Program-made: the position numbers and the translations under genes
Origin: an uncultured Roseburia sp.
GTDB taxonomy: Bacteria > Bacillota > Clostridia > Lachnospirales > Lachnospiraceae
Assembly (NCBI GenBank): GCA_947567625.1
Contig: CANONN010000019.1
Span: 1-60,949 of the forward strand
Direction: 5' to 3'
DNA length: 60,949 nt
The notes under the pieces: model-generated
The model's database searches: none
Told to the model about the DNA's origin: nothing
What the model saw: the letters and a program-made list of their open reading frames with translations, nothing else
Shown: positions 34,580 to 43,601 of the stretch, piece after piece
Position numbering within the stretch: position 1 is the first letter of the stretch
Layout of the letters: the number at the start of each line of letters is the position of its first letter

Positions 34580-36490
34580 ATGAAAAAAAAGATCACAAAG
34601 CGCATGGGATTGTTGATTGGAATTGCCCTGATTCTATTTTTAGGCATTAATTATATCCTGCAAATGTTCGCAGCGCAACGGGACATGGTGCGCTCGTCAA
34701 ATGCAATGTTTCGCCAGATTCAGAATGTGATACGGGAGAATGAAAAAGAACTGGAGACGGTGACGGAGGAGATCAACAGGATCTGTCTGCTTCGGGCGCG
34801 CGCCGCGGCCTATATGCTGATGCGGGATAAGCGCAAAATCGGCGATACCAGTGAGTTGCAAAAAATTGTCAATTTTCTGGAGATTGACGAGCTGCATATA
34901 TTTGATAAGGAGGGCAACCTCTATGCGGGTTCTGTGCCCGAATACATCGGGCTTTCGGTCAATTCTGGGGAGCAGATCGGCTATTTTGCCCAGATGCTTA
35001 CCGACACCTCTATGGAGTTATGCCAGGATATCCAGCCGAATACGGCGGAGGCTAAGATGATGCAGTATGCGGCGGTCTGGATGGAGGACAGCTCCGCGTT
35101 CGTCCAGGTCGGTTTGGAGCCGGAGCGCGTATTGCAGCAGAAAAATAAAAATGAAATCTCTTACATATTTTCGCTATTTGTCGATGATGACGGTTCGGTG
35201 CTGGTGGCGGTGGACCCAAAGACCAACACTGTGGTGGGAACGACCGACAGCAGCCTCTATGAGCGGGGGACCTACGAGCTCGGACTGGACATAGGCAAGA
35301 TGAAACACTGGGGACAGGGCTTTTTCGGTAAAATTGACGGAGTCCGGGTCTACTGCGTATTTCAGGAGACAGACACCGTAATCATCGGGCGTATCTATGA
35401 ATTGTCCGCGCTCTACCGCAACGTCACAAGCGGTAATCTGCGGTTATTTTTCTATATGATTATCATCTTTGCCGTGGTCGTTTACAGTATTACGCGCTAT
35501 CTCGACAAAAATGTATTACAGTCCATTACAGATATCAATCAAAAATTGCAGACCATTACGGACGGCAATCTCGACGATCGGGTCGATGTGAACAATACCG
35601 TCGAATTTACGGAACTGAGTACGCATATCAACGATATGGTGGAGAGCATATTGGAGACCACCGACAAGCTGTCCAAAGTACTGGCGGTCACAAAACAGCC
35701 CATCGGTATCTATGAGTACAGCGGTATCGTCGGGCGTGTGCGCATCACCAGCCGCGTGCATGAGATCTTGGGGCTTGGCGAGGAGGATGCGGCATTGATC
35801 TGCCGCAGGAGAGACACTTTTGAAAAATGGATGGAGCGCTTATTTGACAGCCCGCTGGACGGAGAGGACGGCGTTTATGTGCTGGATGCCGGCAGGGGAA
35901 AGCGTTATATAAAGGCGGAAACGGTTGTAAAGGGAAATAGCGTGTTTGGTATTCTGATCGACCGCACGGCTGATATACAGGAAAAACAAGCGCTGGAGCA
36001 GGAGCTGGGGCAGGATGTTTTGACAAAGCTTTACAGCCGCCGCTCCTTTTACAGTCAGCTCGATAAGCTGTTTTTGCAAGCCGGTATGCTTGGGTGCGGA
36101 GCAGTCGTCATGGTGGATTCGGATGACCTGAAAAAGACCAACGATACCTACGGGCACCAAAACGGGGACCGTTATCTGTGCGGGGTAGCGGATACCCTGC
36201 GCAATTTTCAGGCGCCCGGGCAGATCACGGCGCGTCTTGGCGGAGATGAATTTGCGATTTATTTTGGCGGACTGAGCACGCCAAAAGAGGTGGAGCAATA
36301 CCTGGCACAGCTTCACGCATTGCAGGAGCAAGCATCTGTCACACTGACAGACGGCACCTGCGTTGCAGTTCGCTTTTCCACGGGTGCGGCCGTATTTCCG
36401 GCGGAGGGGAATGTCTGGCGGGAACTGCTCAAACTGGCGGACGAGAGAATGTATATTGATAAGCAGGCGCGCAAGAAGAACCGTGTCTGA
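34580..36490 (+). CDS. Membrane-bound diguanylate cyclase with HAMP and GGDEF domains
   Basis: 636 residues. An N-terminal membrane helix (about 8-30), a periplasmic-side sensor region of about 250 residues (Cache-like), a second helix (about 292-312), a HAMP domain (about 313-370), a PAS-like segment (about 380-470) and a GGDEF domain (about 475-636) with the intact motif RLGGDEF (GGDEF at 554-558). It makes cyclic di-GMP. The inhibitory I-site RxxD normally six residues ahead of GGDEF is absent (APGQ at 545-548), so product feedback inhibition is unlikely. Start ATG 34580 follows GGAGGG. The next gene begins 28 nt later. Confidence 0.88.
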   Translation: MKKKITKRMGLLIGIALILFLGINYILQMFAAQRDMVRSSNAMFRQIQNVIRENEKELETVTEEINRICLLRARAAAYMLMRDKRKIGDTSELQKIVNFLEIDELHIFDKEGNLYAGSVPEYIGLSVNSGEQIGYFAQMLTDTSMELCQDIQPNTAEAKMMQYAAVWMEDSSAFVQVGLEPERVLQQKNKNEISYIFSLFVDDDGSVLVAVDPKTNTVVGTTDSSLYERGTYELGLDIGKMKHWGQGFFGKIDGVRVYCVFQETDTVIIGRIYELSALYRNVTSGNLRLFFYMIIIFAVVVYSITRYLDKNVLQSITDINQKLQTITDGNLDDRVDVNNTVEFTELSTHINDMVESILETTDKLSKVLAVTKQPIGIYEYSGIVGRVRITSRVHEILGLGEEDAALICRRRDTFEKWMERLFDSPLDGEDGVYVLDAGRGKRYIKAETVVKGNSVFGILIDRTADIQEKQALEQELGQDVLTKLYSRRSFYSQLDKLFLQAGMLGCGAVVMVDSDDLKKTNDTYGHQNGDRYLCGVADTLRNFQAPGQITARLGGDEFAIYFGGLSTPKEVEQYLAQLHALQEQASVTLTDGTCVAVRFSTGAAVFPAEGNVWRELLKLADERMYIDKQARKKNRV

Positions 36491-36518
36491 ACATCATGGA
36501 AGGACAGGCGAGGAAGAT

Positions 36519-37634
36519 ATGGAACAGGAACAATTGATCAAACCGCCGGTAGAAATACGCTACCGGCAGGAGCTGGCGGCTTTAAAAGCGAACGATTCGG
36601 CGAGAAAGCCTGAAAATTGGCAGCTCTCTCCCCAGGCAGTGAGAACCTTTATATTGGGGAGCAAAAAGCCGCTGACCTATGAGGGGAAAACATACGACAT
36701 TCAAAAGAAATATTTTGGCAATGACGCGCTTGTGGAGCGGTGCATTGTCACGCTGGCGGGCAACCGCGGCCTGATGCTTGTCGGGGAGCCGGGGACTGCC
36801 AAAACAATGCTCTCGGAGCTGTTGTCCGCCGCCATTAGCGGAATTAGCACCAACACGGTACAGGGGACGGCGGGGACGACCGAGGATATGATTAAATATT
36901 CGTGGAATTATGCCCTGCTGCTGGCGAGAGGACCCGTCCGGGAAGCGCTTGTGCCGGCCCCGCTTTATGTCGGCATGGAAAAGGGCATACTGACCCGCTT
37001 TGAGGAGATTACGAGAACCCCGGCGGAGATACAGGACAGCCTCATCAGTGTTTTGAGCGATAAAGTGCTGAACGTGCCGGAGCTGGGGGATCATGGCATC
37101 CTTTTCGCAAAGCCCGGATTTAATGTGATCGGGACTGCCAACACCAGGGATAAAGGCGTCAATGAAATGAGCAGCGCCCTAAAACGGCGTTTTAATTTTG
37201 AGACCGTGATGCCCGTGCGCGAGGCCGCCCTGGAAAAGCAGATTATCATCAATGAGGTCAATCAGTTGGCAAGCGAGAGCAATATCGCCATGGAGGCCGA
37301 AGAGGATGTTGTGGAACTGTTAGCGTCGACTTACCACGAGCTGCGGGAGGGAGTGGCCGATACCGGGAGCCGGATTGATACGCCCTCTTGTGTCATGAGC
37401 ACTGCGGAGGCCGTGTCCGTCTATTATCAGACGATGATTGGCGGGTATTATTACGGCGGCGGGCAGATTAGCGTAGATGCGCTGGTGCAGAATCTGGTCG
37501 GCGCCATATCCAAGGAGAACCGGGATGATCTGCAGAAGGTCAGGGATTATTTTAACACGGTAATCCGGGAAAAAAGCGGCAGAGAGGGCGGAAAATGGAA
37601 AGAATATTACGAAGCGAGGAAATGGCTGAAATAA
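36519..37634 (+). CDS. MoxR-family AAA+ ATPase of the VWA/DUF5682/SWIM cluster
   Basis: 371 residues from ATG 36519 behind CGAGGAAG. Walker A is GEPGTAKT (about 89-96). The Walker B region GILTRFEEITRTPAEIQDSL has EE where most AAA+ proteins have DE. It also has a sensor-1 region NVIGTANTRDKGVNEMSSAL and arginine finger ALKRRFNFET. MoxR ATPases work with VWA proteins as chaperone-like machines (RavA-ViaA, MoxR-CoxE) that remodel or load metal centres into targets. The VWA partner is two genes downstream. It heads a tight run with DUF5682, VWA and SWIM genes. Confidence 0.9.
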   Translation: MEQEQLIKPPVEIRYRQELAALKANDSARKPENWQLSPQAVRTFILGSKKPLTYEGKTYDIQKKYFGNDALVERCIVTLAGNRGLMLVGEPGTAKTMLSELLSAAISGISTNTVQGTAGTTEDMIKYSWNYALLLARGPVREALVPAPLYVGMEKGILTRFEEITRTPAEIQDSLISVLSDKVLNVPELGDHGILFAKPGFNVIGTANTRDKGVNEMSSALKRRFNFETVMPVREAALEKQIIINEVNQLASESNIAMEAEEDVVELLASTYHELREGVADTGSRIDTPSCVMSTAEAVSVYYQTMIGGYYYGGGQISVDALVQNLVGAISKENRDDLQKVRDYFNTVIREKSGREGGKWKEYYEARKWLK

Positions 37635-39988
37635 TTTTTTTGCCGGTTCGCCACCATAGCCCGGCCTGCGCGTTTCACGTCAAGCGGATGATAGAGAAGC
37701 TTCGGCCGGCCAAAATACTGGTGGAGGGACCGCAAAACGCCAACGAACTGCTGTCTGTGATGGTGCACGGGGAAACGCGGGCGCCTTTTGCGGTGTATTA
37801 CTCCTATGACGACGCACAGGGTAGAATTTCCGAAGAAAGGGAGCAGTACAAGTGCTATTATCCGTTTCTCGATTATTCGCCGGAACTTGCGGCGCTGCGC
37901 GCGGGAGCCGAACTTGACATTCCCTGCGCGTTTATCGATCTGCCCTTTGGAGATATCCTGGCGGCATCAGGAGCCGGGGCGGGACTGCGCAGCAAAAAAG
38001 AAAAAAATAATTACAATGACGATTACCTGCTGGCGCAGAATGACTACATAAAGGCGCTGTGTGAGAAAAGCGGTCTGCAAAGCTTTGACCAGTTCTGGGA
38101 AAAATATTTTGAGGTCAACGGCTATTCCATGGACGGCGAGGCGTGGTTTGCAGGTCTCTTGTCATATTGTAAGCTGGCGCGCGAAAATACTGCCCGCCGG
38201 CAGATGGAGGCGGACGGCACGCTGGCCCGGGAGCTCTATATGCGGGGGCAGATTTTGCGGGAGGCCAAATTGCTGCGGCGTGCGGGCGAGGCCCGCTGTC
38301 TGTTTGTCATCACCGGAGGGTTTCACACGCCGGCCCTGGCCAAAGATCTAAGGCAGGAGGCCGACGCGATCGAGAACGAGCTCGAACGTTTGGCGCTCAC
38401 GCGGATTCCGCGTGAGCGGCAGGGCGTCTATCTGATGCCCTATTCCATGGAGGCTGCGGATGCCTTAAACGGATATGCCAGCGGTATGCCGTATCCGGGC
38501 TATTATCAGAAAATATGGGAAAAGCTGGGCAGCTCGGCGAGACCCTACGAGGAGACGGCGCTGCAATTTATCGTGTCATCCGGCAAAGAGACCAGAAAAA
38601 AAGAGGGGATGCTCTCCACCTATGACGAAATCTGCGCGGACGCGATGGCGCGGGGGCTTGCGAAGCTGCGCGGAAAGCAGGAGCCCGGCGCTTATGAGCT
38701 GATCGACGCCGTGCTGTCCTCTTTTGTGAAGGGCGAGTACAACATAGCGACCGACACGCCGATGCGCATTTTGCAAAAACAGATGACGGGAGATGCCATG
38801 GGGGAGCTCTGCCGCGATGCCAAAGTGCCGCCGATTCTGCATGATTTCAGGGAACAGTGTAAGCGTTACAAACTAAAAGTGGCGACTACCCTGACGGGGG
38901 AAGTGACGCTTTCTATTTTTGCAAAGAAAAGGCATCGCGAAGAGAGCGCCTTTTTTCATCAGCTGAATTTTTTGGATGCACCGTATGCCAGACGCGTGAA
39001 AGGGCCGAATTTGCAGCGCGGGACTGACCGCAACCTGATGCGTGAGATTTGGAAGTATAAATGGAGCGCCGGCGTGGAGGCGGCTTTGATCGACGCGTCT
39101 GTCTACGGGGCCACCGTGGAGGAGGCTGCGGTCGGCATGGTGCGTGCGTCGCTCAAAAAAGAAAACGATGCCAGCGCGTGCGCCCTACTGTTGTCCCAGG
39201 TATTTGAGATGGATTTGCGGGGACAATTGGATGCGGTTTACGACAACATGCAGGAAGTGTTAGTGCGTGAAACCGATTTTTTTGCGCTGGCCAAGGCGCT
39301 GAAGCTATTGCGCAAATTGCGGCAGTTGCGGGAACTCTATCAGTCCAATCTGGTGATAGAACCGTTGTTAGAGAGCTGCTGCAGAAAGCTGATACTGCTG
39401 CTGCCCTCGATGGCCGCGGTTAAAGAGGACGACGCCCCGGCGTGTATGGAGGCGCTGAAGTTATTGTACCAGACGTTTGGCAGCGCGCAGGAGTTGGCGG
39501 AGCTAAAGGAGGAGTTCTTGCGCGTGCTGGGAGACGCTACGGAAAGTCAGAAGGTTCATCCGGGATTTTTGGGATGCGCGCAGGGCATCCTGTATGGCTG
39601 CGGCAGCAAGAGCGCGCAGGAAATCGAATATGCGGCGCGCGGATATCTGACGGGAACGGCGGAACAGACCAAAAAAGTGGCGGAATTTTTTCACGGATTG
39701 TTTTTTGCCGCCAAAGATATTATCTTTACCAGCCGGACATTTCTGGAACTGCTCGACGGATTCTTTGGGGAGGTAAATGGGGAGGCATTTATGAAAATAC
39801 TGCCGGAGCTGCGCATGGCCTTTACCTACTTTACACCCGTGGAGATTGACAGGATTGCCAAGCTGGCGGCAGGTATCCACGGCAAAAGTGGCGGGCAGGT
39901 GACGGGACAGGACGGGGTGCCGGCGGACTGGTACGCTTACGGCAGACAATTGGATGAATATGTGAGGACACAGCTGGGAGTTAGATGA
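37622..39988 (+). CDS. DUF5682 family protein
   Basis: 788 residues from ATG 37622; ATG 37595, with a better ribosome site, would add nine residues. The N-terminal FLPVRHHSPACAFH, KILVEGPQNANELL and, at about residue 230, CLFVITGGFHTPALAKDL are DUF5682 marks. The pattern of His-rich start, EGP and GGFHTP recalls the TraB/ChaN/EreA-like hydrolase fold; this is inference. The rest is helical. It overlaps the MoxR gene by 13 nt and is followed by the VWA gene, an association repeatedly seen for this family. The biochemical function is unknown. Confidence 0.85.
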   Translation: MAEIIFLPVRHHSPACAFHVKRMIEKLRPAKILVEGPQNANELLSVMVHGETRAPFAVYYSYDDAQGRISEEREQYKCYYPFLDYSPELAALRAGAELDIPCAFIDLPFGDILAASGAGAGLRSKKEKNNYNDDYLLAQNDYIKALCEKSGLQSFDQFWEKYFEVNGYSMDGEAWFAGLLSYCKLARENTARRQMEADGTLARELYMRGQILREAKLLRRAGEARCLFVITGGFHTPALAKDLRQEADAIENELERLALTRIPRERQGVYLMPYSMEAADALNGYASGMPYPGYYQKIWEKLGSSARPYEETALQFIVSSGKETRKKEGMLSTYDEICADAMARGLAKLRGKQEPGAYELIDAVLSSFVKGEYNIATDTPMRILQKQMTGDAMGELCRDAKVPPILHDFREQCKRYKLKVATTLTGEVTLSIFAKKRHREESAFFHQLNFLDAPYARRVKGPNLQRGTDRNLMREIWKYKWSAGVEAALIDASVYGATVEEAAVGMVRASLKKENDASACALLLSQVFEMDLRGQLDAVYDNMQEVLVRETDFFALAKALKLLRKLRQLRELYQSNLVIEPLLESCCRKLILLLPSMAAVKEDDAPACMEALKLLYQTFGSAQELAELKEEFLRVLGDATESQKVHPGFLGCAQGILYGCGSKSAQEIEYAARGYLTGTAEQTKKVAEFFHGLFFAAKDIIFTSRTFLELLDGFFGEVNGEAFMKILPELRMAFTYFTPVEIDRIAKLAAGIHGKSGGQVTGQDGVPADWYAYGRQLDEYVRTQLGVR

Positions 39989-40020
39989 ACACAGTTGGGA
40001 GTAAATGTTTCACACGGCGA

Positions 40021-40121
40021 TATGTGTCTGCGCGTTGCAAAGCCATAATGGCTTACACAAAGTCGCTTATGCGCAAAAAGCAAATGCGAACGTCGTTCGC
40101 AATGCAGAAATGGGGATTACT
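40021..40121 (+). repeat. Dispersed palindromic leader repeat, copy B
   Basis: It contains AGCCAT-A-ATGGCT (40041-40053) and GCGAAC-GTC-GTTCGC (40086-40100). An alternative outer stem pairs GCGTTGC (40032-40038) with GCAATGC (40099-40105). It ends GCAGAAATGGGG just before the VWA start. Stems are identical to copy A while loops differ. Confidence 0.8.
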
Positions 40122-41318
40122 ATGACAAATCCAGATCGGATGTGGAAGGAAATGACAAGGCCGGAGCACCGGAGCGAAAAGGAGGCCGCAGAGACGGCCG
40201 ACGATCGCGAAATACTGAACCGCTGGCGGCTGGTCCTGGGGAAATATGCGGACAGCCAGATCTCTTTTTCGGGAAATGAGGTCAATTTTATGGAGATGGA
40301 GGAGGTGCTGGACTTTCTCTACTCGAGGGAATACGGGGAAGAGCAGGAGGTGCGGAACCGTGCCGGCGGCAGGGAGGGTTCCCATATTACCGTCCCAAAG
40401 TGGCTGACGCAGATGAAAAGGCTGTTTCCGAAGGAGACGGCGGAGATCATGGAGCGCCATGCGCTGGACAAATATCAGATGACGGAACTTCTGACGGACC
40501 CTGAAGTTTTGGGGCGTTTAGAGCCGAACAGAGAGCTGTTAAAGACCATACTCGGCCTCAAGCATATGATGCGCGGGGAGGTTTTGTCCATGGCGCGCGA
40601 TATTGTGCGCAAGGTGGCCGCGGAGCTTGCAGAGAAGCTCAGGCAGGACATCCGCCGGTCCTTTTTGGGGCGGCTGGACAAAACGATGTCGAGCCCCGTT
40701 CCGTCTGCGCGAAATCTGGATATCAAGAAGACGATACGCGAAAATCTGGAAAATTATGACGCCGAGCATCGACAGCTCATGTTAAAGCGGGTGTTTTTTC
40801 ACGCGAGGGTGAAAAAATATCATCAGTGGCGGGTGATACTCTGTGTGGATGAGAGCGGGTCGATGCTCGATTCCGTGATTCACAGCGCCATCATGGCCGG
40901 TATTTTTGCGAAAATGCCGATGCTGGATACGAAACTGGTTATTTTTGATACGCAGGTAGTCGATTTAAGCGGCTATGTGGAGGATGCAGTGGAGACTTTG
41001 ATGAGCGTGCAGCTGGGAGGCGGCACCGATATCGGCGGCGCGCTCGGGTATTGTGAGAGTTTGATCGACAATCCCCACCGCACGATGGTGGTGCTGGTCT
41101 CGGATTTATATGAGGGCGGCGGTCTGGGACGGCTGTATGCCGTGTGCAAAACGATCATCGAGAGCGGCGCCAGACTTGTGGCTCTGACTGCGCTCGACCT
41201 GGAAGCGAATCCGAATTACAATAAGAATGTTGCGGCGGCCTTGGCACAGATGGGCGCGTCGGTGGGGGCTATGACACCCGGGAAATTGGCAGATTTTATG
41301 GGGAAAGTGATGCAATGA
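40122..41318 (+). CDS. VWA domain protein (CoxE/ViaA-like partner of MoxR)
   Basis: 398 residues. The C-terminal von Willebrand A domain (about 235-398) has a complete metal-binding MIDAS: VDESGSM, then Thr in LGGGTDIGGAL and Asp in VLVSDLYEGGGL. The N-terminal 230 residues are helical. This is the expected partner of the MoxR ATPase, probably presenting clients to it. Start ATG 40122 follows a weak GGGG site inside the palindromic repeat; an open frame extends upstream through the repeat and is not coding. The stop overlaps the SWIM gene start (ATGA). Confidence 0.9.
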   Translation: MTNPDRMWKEMTRPEHRSEKEAAETADDREILNRWRLVLGKYADSQISFSGNEVNFMEMEEVLDFLYSREYGEEQEVRNRAGGREGSHITVPKWLTQMKRLFPKETAEIMERHALDKYQMTELLTDPEVLGRLEPNRELLKTILGLKHMMRGEVLSMARDIVRKVAAELAEKLRQDIRRSFLGRLDKTMSSPVPSARNLDIKKTIRENLENYDAEHRQLMLKRVFFHARVKKYHQWRVILCVDESGSMLDSVIHSAIMAGIFAKMPMLDTKLVIFDTQVVDLSGYVEDAVETLMSVQLGGGTDIGGALGYCESLIDNPHRTMVVLVSDLYEGGGLGRLYAVCKTIIESGARLVALTALDLEANPNYNKNVAAALAQMGASVGAMTPGKLADFMGKVMQ

Positions 41319-43531
41319 GCCGTTGGAGTGAGTGTTTGGAGGCGGCGAGCGACGAATATTTGACGGCGCTTGCCAACAAAGGAATTGTGAAAAGAGCATA
41401 CAAGGACAAAGAGACGGTGGACGCAGTGTTTTTGTCGGAGAACGAGGATGCCCCGCAGCTAGTGTGGCAGATCGGAGGCGAGCAGGTGACGCTTGTGGAG
41501 CCTTTGGCGGAGAGCAGATGCAGCTGTCCGTCCAGAAGTATCTGCCGCCATGTCATTTTGGGGATTCTCGCCGCGCGGGAACGGTTTGCCGCAGAAGCAG
41601 GTGCGCCGGTCCCTGCCAAGGGATGCGGGAAAGAACAGGAAAGCCGGGAACCGTCCGTGAAGAGAGCGGACATGGAAGCCCGGAAGGAGCAGAAAAAAGC
41701 ATCCGGGCAGGGAGAAATGAGAGAAGTTCCGACCGAGAAGAGGAAAGCATCGGAGAAAGGGGAAGAGAAAGAAGTTCCGAACAAGGAGAGAGAAGCATCG
41801 GAGAAAGGGGAAGAGAAAGAAGTTCCGAACAAGGAGAGAGAAGCATCGGAGCAGGGGGAAGAGAAGGAGGCTTCGACTGAGGAGAGAGAGGCATCAGAGC
41901 AGGAAGAAAAGAAAGAAGTTCCGACCGAGAAGAGAGAAGCATCGGAGAAAGGGGAAGAGAAAGAGGCTTCGACCGAGAAGAGGGAAGCATCGGAGCAGGG
42001 AGAAGAGAAAGGAGCTTTCAACGAGAAAAGAGAAGCACTCGAACAGGGGGAAGAGAAAGGAACTCCGAAGAGGAAGCAAAAAGCATCGGAGCAGGGAGAA
42101 GAGAGAGCGGCCGCCGGGGAGAGCCGGGGGCAGGCGGCAGCGCAAACGGCGTCGGACGGGAAACGGAACGCAGCGCCCGTGTGGGGCGAGATTGCGTCCT
42201 ATCCCCTCTCGGAACTGCGGCGCGTGCTGGGAATAAAAAAGATACGTGCCCTGCTGCAGCAAAGACGAAGCGGGGTAAATCCCGTGATTTCCGGGGAGCA
42301 GGTGCTGACGGTAACGATGCCGGGCATGAAGGAGACGGTAAAACTGATCTCTCCGATCGCATATGCTGCCTGTACCTGCCACAAAAAGGAGCTTTGCAGC
42401 CACAAGGCATCGGCAATTTTATGGTGTCAGCTGACACAGGGAAGCCTGACGGAAGATATCCTAAAGCAGCAGCTTGACCAGTGGGAAAACAAAGCGGAGG
42501 GCGCCGTGGCGCCGGGACTTTTGAAGGAGCAGGCCAAGCAGGCCGCGGAGGCGATGCAAAAGGTATTTGGCGAGATGGCGGCGTCCGGCCTCTCGCGCAT
42601 GTCCTACGACACGGTGGACGCGCTTGAGCGGCTTGCGGCCATCAGCCATAACGCGCAGCTTCCGCGCATGGAAAATGAGTTTCGTGCGCTATCGGGCGCA
42701 TATGACAAATACTTTAAGCGGTCAGCCACTGTCAAAAGCTGGGAGCTAATCTGCCAGACGGTTCGCCTCTATCAGAAGACACAACAGCTTCTTCTGGCCG
42801 AATCGGAAGAACAGATCGGGCGGTTGGGCGGTGAGTTCCGCGCCGGCTATCTTCCGGTGGGGGAATTGGAGCTGGTCGGTGTGACGGAGGAAGTATTTAA
42901 GGGAGCCGCCGGGTATGCCGGAACCACGGTCTATTTCTTAGAGGCCGCCACAAAAAAGTGGTATACCTGCACGCATCTGCGCCCCACGTTTTATGACGGT
43001 CCTGTCAGAAGAGGGAGCGCGGGCAAGGCCCAGGCGCCTTGGAATCTGCCGATCTCTTTTGAGGAGCTCTCCAAAGTGCGCCTTAAGCTTGCGGGCGCGA
43101 AGTGCGAATCACACGGAAGACTGTCTTTGGGGCAGGACACAAGAGGCGAGGTGCAGGGGAGGGCGGAATTGACGGCGGAATTGGTAAAACCTTGGTATTA
43201 TACCGATTTTGCAGAGCTGTTTTTTGAGCGGCTGGGAGAACAAAACAGAGCCGAGGCCCCGGTGTTTTTGGCGCCGGAAACGATGGGGCAGGCCGTGTTT
43301 GCGGACAAGAGCCAGAGGCTTACAATGCCTTTGTATGACGGCCAAAAGAGGGAAATTATCATTGAGATCAGATATTCCAGGGAGGAAGAAGAAACCATGC
43401 GTTACCTGGAACGTCTACGGCAGGGGCAGCAGTATGTATTTTTGGGCAAACTATATGTGAAAGAGAGCCGGATTCGCATGTACCCGCTGGCACTGTGGGA
43501 GCGCAAAAATTTTGCCAGGTCGCAGCATTAA
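41315..43531 (+). CDS. SWIM zinc-finger protein with a 16-residue repeat linker
   Basis: 738 residues, start overlapping the VWA stop by 4 nt. Two SWIM-type Cx1Cx5CxH motifs are visible: Cys69-Cys71-Cys77-His79 (CSCPSRSICRH) and Cys353-Cys355-Cys361-His363 (CTCHKKELCSH). Between them lie nine 16-residue repeats (128-271) of the EASEKGEEKEVPNKER type, highly charged. The C-terminal 370 residues are helical then beta-rich, without a known enzyme motif. SWIM domains bind DNA or proteins and accompany MoxR/VWA clusters. The product is probably a cytoplasmic adaptor; the flexible linker may set the distance between two binding modules. Confidence 0.87.
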   Translation: MSRWSECLEAASDEYLTALANKGIVKRAYKDKETVDAVFLSENEDAPQLVWQIGGEQVTLVEPLAESRCSCPSRSICRHVILGILAARERFAAEAGAPVPAKGCGKEQESREPSVKRADMEARKEQKKASGQGEMREVPTEKRKASEKGEEKEVPNKEREASEKGEEKEVPNKEREASEQGEEKEASTEEREASEQEEKKEVPTEKREASEKGEEKEASTEKREASEQGEEKGAFNEKREALEQGEEKGTPKRKQKASEQGEERAAAGESRGQAAAQTASDGKRNAAPVWGEIASYPLSELRRVLGIKKIRALLQQRRSGVNPVISGEQVLTVTMPGMKETVKLISPIAYAACTCHKKELCSHKASAILWCQLTQGSLTEDILKQQLDQWENKAEGAVAPGLLKEQAKQAAEAMQKVFGEMAASGLSRMSYDTVDALERLAAISHNAQLPRMENEFRALSGAYDKYFKRSATVKSWELICQTVRLYQKTQQLLLAESEEQIGRLGGEFRAGYLPVGELELVGVTEEVFKGAAGYAGTTVYFLEAATKKWYTCTHLRPTFYDGPVRRGSAGKAQAPWNLPISFEELSKVRLKLAGAKCESHGRLSLGQDTRGEVQGRAELTAELVKPWYYTDFAELFFERLGEQNRAEAPVFLAPETMGQAVFADKSQRLTMPLYDGQKREIIIEIRYSREEEETMRYLERLRQGQQYVFLGKLYVKESRIRMYPLALWERKNFARSQH
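41696..42127 (+). repeat. Nine in-frame 48-bp tandem repeats in the SWIM gene
   Basis: Unit consensus (E/K)ASE(K/Q)GEEKE(V/A)(P/S)(N/T)(K/E)(E/K)R, 16 residues. The third and fourth DNA units are nearly identical, which suggests recent expansion by slippage or unequal exchange. The length is a multiple of 3, so changes in copy number keep the frame. Confidence 0.9.
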
Positions 43532-43601
43532 GATGAGCGCGGTGCCGCCAGTGGCGGGCCGGGAGTCTCTTGTGAATGGCAGCGTAGAAACGGAGATTGG
43601 T

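Noticed and set aside
41296-42021. Long minus-strand open frames (up to 241 codons, SSPCSDASLFSVE-type repeats) opposite the SWIM gene
   Set aside because: They mirror the 48-bp coding repeat on the plus strand; no ribosome site and no family.
41696-42127. CRISPR array
   Set aside because: Units are directly adjacent with no spacers and are translated in frame inside a larger gene. The same holds for 51378-51557.
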